Positions 4,071 to 6,451 of a stretch of 6,451 nt of DNA are shown here, one piece after another. The position numbers and the translations under genes are program-made. Source of the stretch: Lutibacter sp. (GTDB lineage Bacteria; Bacteroidota; Bacteroidia; Flavobacteriales; Flavobacteriaceae). The stretch lies in assembly GCA_021647265.1 (NCBI GenBank), contig JAKIVA010000089.1, positions 1 to 6,451 of the forward strand, written 5' to 3'. Numbering within the stretch: the first letter of the stretch is position 1; each line of letters opens with the position of its first letter. The notes beneath the pieces were generated by a model. That model was not told the DNA's origin and made no database searches. It saw only the letters and a list, made by a program, of their open reading frames with translations.

Positions 4071-5993
4071 ATGAAAAATAAAATTCTTAGAGTACTAATT
4101 ATACTTTTGGTTGCTTTTTTAACAACTAGTTGCTCAAAATCAACAAGCACAAATCAACAAAAAGAAAACTACACTAAAGAAAATTATACCAAAACTGAAA
4201 CTACCATTACGATGCGTGATGGTGTAAAGCTATTTACTGTTATTTATGCTCCAAAAGATACTAGCAAAAAATATCCTATTTTATTGCAACGAACTCCTTA
4301 TAGCTGTAAACCTTATGGTGCAGATAAATTCAGAAAAAAAATTGGGCCGAATCAATTTCTTATGAAAGAAGGTAATATTATGGTGTATCAAGATGTACGT
4401 GGACGTTGGATGAGCGAAGGCACTTATGTTAATATGCGTGCTTATATCCCCAATAAAAAAGATAGTACCGATATTGATGAAAGCTCAGATACGTATGACA
4501 CGATAGATTGGTTGGTAAAAAATGTTAAAAATAATAATGGAAATGTAGGTACTTGGGGAATTTCGTATCCTGGTTTTTACGCCACTTGCTCTACTATTGA
4601 TGCGCACCCAGCTTTAAAAGCTTCTTCACCACAAGCCAGTATAGGTGATTTCTTTTTTGATGATTTCCACCATAACGGAGCTTATTTATTGAGTTATTTT
4701 AGAGCAACTTCCTTATTCGGTACACCAAAAAACAAACCTACAGATACTGCTTGGTATAAAATACCCGATTTAAAAACAAAAGACCAATATCAGTTTTTTT
4801 TAGATGCAGGTCCGTTGAGTAATCTCAACCATTATTTTGAATACGAAAATTTAGATAAACCTAAACTAAACACAAATAATGTAAGTAGTGATTTCTTTTG
4901 GAAAGAATTAACAGAACACCCAAATTACGATGAAAACTGGCAAAAAAAAGGAATTATTCAGCATTTAAAAAACATCAAGTCTCACGTGGCTACAATGGTA
5001 GTTGGAGGTGAATTTGATGCTGAAGATTTATACGGTGCTTTAGAAACTTATAAAACTATTGAAAAATACAATCTGGATAATTACAACACGTTGGTTTTTG
5101 GTCCGTGGAGTCACGGACAATGGGCAAGAACCAAGGTTAAAAATAGTGTAGGAAATTTTTACTTTGGAGATTCAATATCTATCAATTACCAAAAAAATGT
5201 GGAAACTAGATTCTTTAATCACTTTTTAAAAGAAAATGGCGATAAAAACTCCGGATTACCTGAAGCTTACGTGTATGATTCTGGCGCAAAAAAATGGGAA
5301 TCTTTCACAACTTGGCCTCCTAAAAATACTAAAAAAATAAAATACTATTTAGCTAACAACCAGAAATTAACCGTTCAAAAACCTACAGAAAAAGGAATTA
5401 AATTTGTTAGTGATATTAAAAAACCTGTTCCCTATTCTGAAGATATTAAAACGGTATTTACACCGCGAAAATACATGACCGATGACCAACGTTTTGCTGC
5501 CAGACGAAGTGATGTGTTAGTTTTTGAAACACCCGTTTTAGAAAATGATTTAACACTAATTGGAGAAATTAAAGCCAATTTAAAAGTGGCAACTACAGGT
5601 ACCGATGCCGATTGGATTGTAAAAGTAATTGATGTTTTTCCTGCGGATGCACAAGAACAAGAAGGAATGCAAAGCCATTTAAAAATGAGTAATTATTTTT
5701 TAATGGTTCGTAGTGAAGTAATGCGTGGAAAATTCAGAAATAGTTTTACAAACCCAGAGCCGTTTATTCCCAATAAAAAAACAGCAGTGAATTTTGTGCT
5801 ACAAGATATCAATCATACCTTTAAAAAAGGTCACAAGCTACAAATACAAGTGCAAAGCACGTGGTTTCCGTTAATTGATTTAAATCCACAAACTTTTGTA
5901 CCTAATATTTTTAAAGCAAAAAAAGAAGATTTTAAAACACAAACACATACTGTATTTACAGATTCTACTATTGAGTTTTCAGTTTTGAATTAA
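4071..5993 (+). CDS. CocE/NonD (S15-type) serine hydrolase lipoprotein, probably alpha-amino-acid ester hydrolase-like
   Basis: The protein has 640 aa. It begins with a lipoprotein signal (MKNKILRVLIILLVAFLTTS, Cys21 lipidated), so it is anchored in the envelope. An alpha/beta-hydrolase domain spans about 45-380 and a jelly-roll PepX_C domain about 480-640 (DVLVFETPVL; TDADWIVKVIDVFP). The catalytic Ser165 is in GISYPG, Asp316 in GGEFDAEDLYG and His348 in GPWSHG. Tyr77 in RTPY fits the oxyanion tyrosine of cocaine esterase. Glu318 and Asp319, plus Asp197/Asp198 in FFFDDFHHNGA, match the carboxylate cluster that binds the substrate amino group in alpha-amino-acid ester hydrolases. I therefore favour an enzyme cleaving or transferring amino-acyl esters or amides over a plain esterase; the natural substrate is unknown. 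An in-frame GTG at 4029 would add 14 residues ahead of the signal peptide, so the ATG at 4071 is preferred. Confidence 0.88.
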   Translation: MKNKILRVLIILLVAFLTTSCSKSTSTNQQKENYTKENYTKTETTITMRDGVKLFTVIYAPKDTSKKYPILLQRTPYSCKPYGADKFRKKIGPNQFLMKEGNIMVYQDVRGRWMSEGTYVNMRAYIPNKKDSTDIDESSDTYDTIDWLVKNVKNNNGNVGTWGISYPGFYATCSTIDAHPALKASSPQASIGDFFFDDFHHNGAYLLSYFRATSLFGTPKNKPTDTAWYKIPDLKTKDQYQFFLDAGPLSNLNHYFEYENLDKPKLNTNNVSSDFFWKELTEHPNYDENWQKKGIIQHLKNIKSHVATMVVGGEFDAEDLYGALETYKTIEKYNLDNYNTLVFGPWSHGQWARTKVKNSVGNFYFGDSISINYQKNVETRFFNHFLKENGDKNSGLPEAYVYDSGAKKWESFTTWPPKNTKKIKYYLANNQKLTVQKPTEKGIKFVSDIKKPVPYSEDIKTVFTPRKYMTDDQRFAARRSDVLVFETPVLENDLTLIGEIKANLKVATTGTDADWIVKVIDVFPADAQEQEGMQSHLKMSNYFLMVRSEVMRGKFRNSFTNPEPFIPNKKTAVNFVLQDINHTFKKGHKLQIQVQSTWFPLIDLNPQTFVPNIFKAKKEDFKTQTHTVFTDSTIEFSVLN

Positions 5994-6056
5994 AACGATA
6001 GAGGTAAGTAGATAGTTTCATATTTCGAATTTAGTAATTCTCTTTGTTAGTGTTAA

Positions 6057-6107
6057 GTTGAGCGGAGTCAGAACCTATTTATATTCGATATAGTTCTCGA
6101 CTACGCT
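6057..6107. repeat. REP-like intergenic repeat, imperfect hairpin (copies 3 and 4)
   Basis: TTGAGCGGAGTC (6058-6069) is the reverse complement of the unit near 3343, and TCTCGACTACGCT (6095-6107) is a degenerate copy in the other orientation. Together, AGCGGAGTCAGAAC and GTTCTCGACTACGCT form an imperfect stem over an AT-rich loop. This head-to-head pairing is typical of REP-like units. Confidence 0.5.
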
Positions 6108-6174
6108 ACCATTGACATTTTATTTAACTAATTAAAAAACATAATCTAAGTTAAATTATGATTTCTTTTAGCAT

Positions 6175-6242
6175 TGTCATTCCTGCGAAGGCAGGAATCC
6201 ATTACAAGCCAAGTTTAGATTCCTGCCTTCGCAGGAATGACA
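6175..6242. repeat. 25-bp perfect inverted repeat (REP-type palindromic element)
   Basis: The arms 6175-6199 and 6218-6242 are exact reverse complements around 18 bases. Each arm is also a palindrome, CCTGC-GAAG-GCAGG with flanking ATT/AAT, so the element can fold as one long stem or as two adjacent hairpins. Its GC content is far above the surroundings. GTCATTCCTGCGAAGGCAGG-type units are dispersed in many bacterial genomes. It may stop or stabilise transcripts from the hydrolase gene, which ends 181 bases earlier. There is no T tract. Confidence 0.85.
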
Positions 6243-6346
6243 GACTATTTAAAATTTCTAATATCATTTCAGCTACTTAGTCATCCCTTAAAAACAATTA
6301 GATTATTGATAATCAGTTGATAAGCTCTTTCAATAAGTTTTTAAAA

Positions 6347-6384
6347 CTGCAAGCAAATACGTATCTTAGTAAAAAAGCTTGCAG
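6347..6384 (+). promoter_or_regulatory. Hairpin ending two bases before the transposase start codon
   Basis: CTGCAAGC (6347-6354) and GCTTGCAG (6377-6384) pair perfectly around 22 AT-rich bases. In a transcript entering from outside, the right arm and the start region would be tied up, which in several insertion sequences limits transposase made from read-through. A transcript starting inside the loop would lack the left arm and escape this. The arrangement is seen; the role is inferred. Confidence 0.55.
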
Positions 6385-6386
6385 AT

Positions 6387-6451
6387 ATGGTTGGTAAACA
6401 AGACAAGACACCTCAATTAAGTATTTTTGATACACCCCTAGAGAGATTTAT
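6387..6451 (+). CDS. IS5-like transposase, N-terminal fragment (cut by window edge)
   Basis: An open frame from ATG at 6387 encodes 21 codons before the edge: MVGKQDKTPQLSIFDTPLER and Phe21. This is the pattern of the N terminus of IS5-family transposases common in Bacteroidota (M-x-GK, then QLxxFxxPL). The catalytic DDE domain would lie beyond the window, so whether the gene is intact cannot be judged. It is preceded by a hairpin and an AT-rich leader typical of an IS left end, with no relation to the hydrolase operon. Confidence 0.6.
   Translation, partial: MVGKQDKTPQLSIFDTPLERF

Larger units (their letters stand above)
5994..6386. other. Intergenic region with repeats and the probable left end of an IS
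   Basis: I see no gene in this stretch of almost 400 bases. It holds the REP-like hairpin, the 25-bp palindrome, and beyond about 6243 the leader of the insertion sequence at the right edge. The outer end of that IS is not defined; the stretch around AGTCATCCCTTAAAAA (6280-6295) is one possibility. No classical T-tract terminator follows the hydrolase gene directly. Confidence 0.6.

Overview
The window looks like part of the chromosome of a low-GC member of the Bacteroidota, most likely a flavobacterium. The signs are strong AT-richness, A-rich leaders instead of Shine-Dalgarno sites, lipoproteins with relaxed lipoboxes, a textbook Bacteroidota promoter (TTTG-N19-TACTTTTG), and transposase starts typical of Bacteroidota insertion sequences. 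No single gene fixes the species.

Layout. Positions 1-331 hold a broken IS481-like element on the minus strand. Its transposase start runs in frame into the nucleotide-binding domain of an ABC exporter, which is cut by the window edge. Positions 364-498 hold a possible 44-aa ORF. A three-gene minus-strand unit follows (3026 to 621): two lipoproteins of unknown function and a secreted HELIH protein with a TTG start, ending at a clear intrinsic terminator (522-554).

Divergent from this operon, at 3077-3217 on the plus strand, is a compact small-RNA gene. It has a perfect promoter, a 13-bp closing stem, a large central bubble, an apical hairpin and a U7 tail, which is the architecture of 6S RNA. 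Next come REP-like repeats, an A17 tract and a strong sigma-54 (-24/-12) promoter match upstream of a DUF423/YgdD-type membrane protein (3609-3995). This is followed by a large serine-hydrolase lipoprotein (4071-5993) of the CocE/S15 type, with residues pointing to alpha-amino-acid ester hydrolases.

The right end holds REP-like repeats, a 25-bp perfect inverted repeat, and the first 21 codons of an IS5-like transposase preceded by a hairpin that reaches almost to its start codon.

The three lipid-anchored or secreted products of the left operon and the hydrolase on the right would all act at the cell envelope. Nothing in the sequence ties the two transcription units into one pathway. The likely 6S RNA would be a global regulator of RNA polymerase, independent of its neighbours. 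I found no CRISPR array, tRNA or rRNA.
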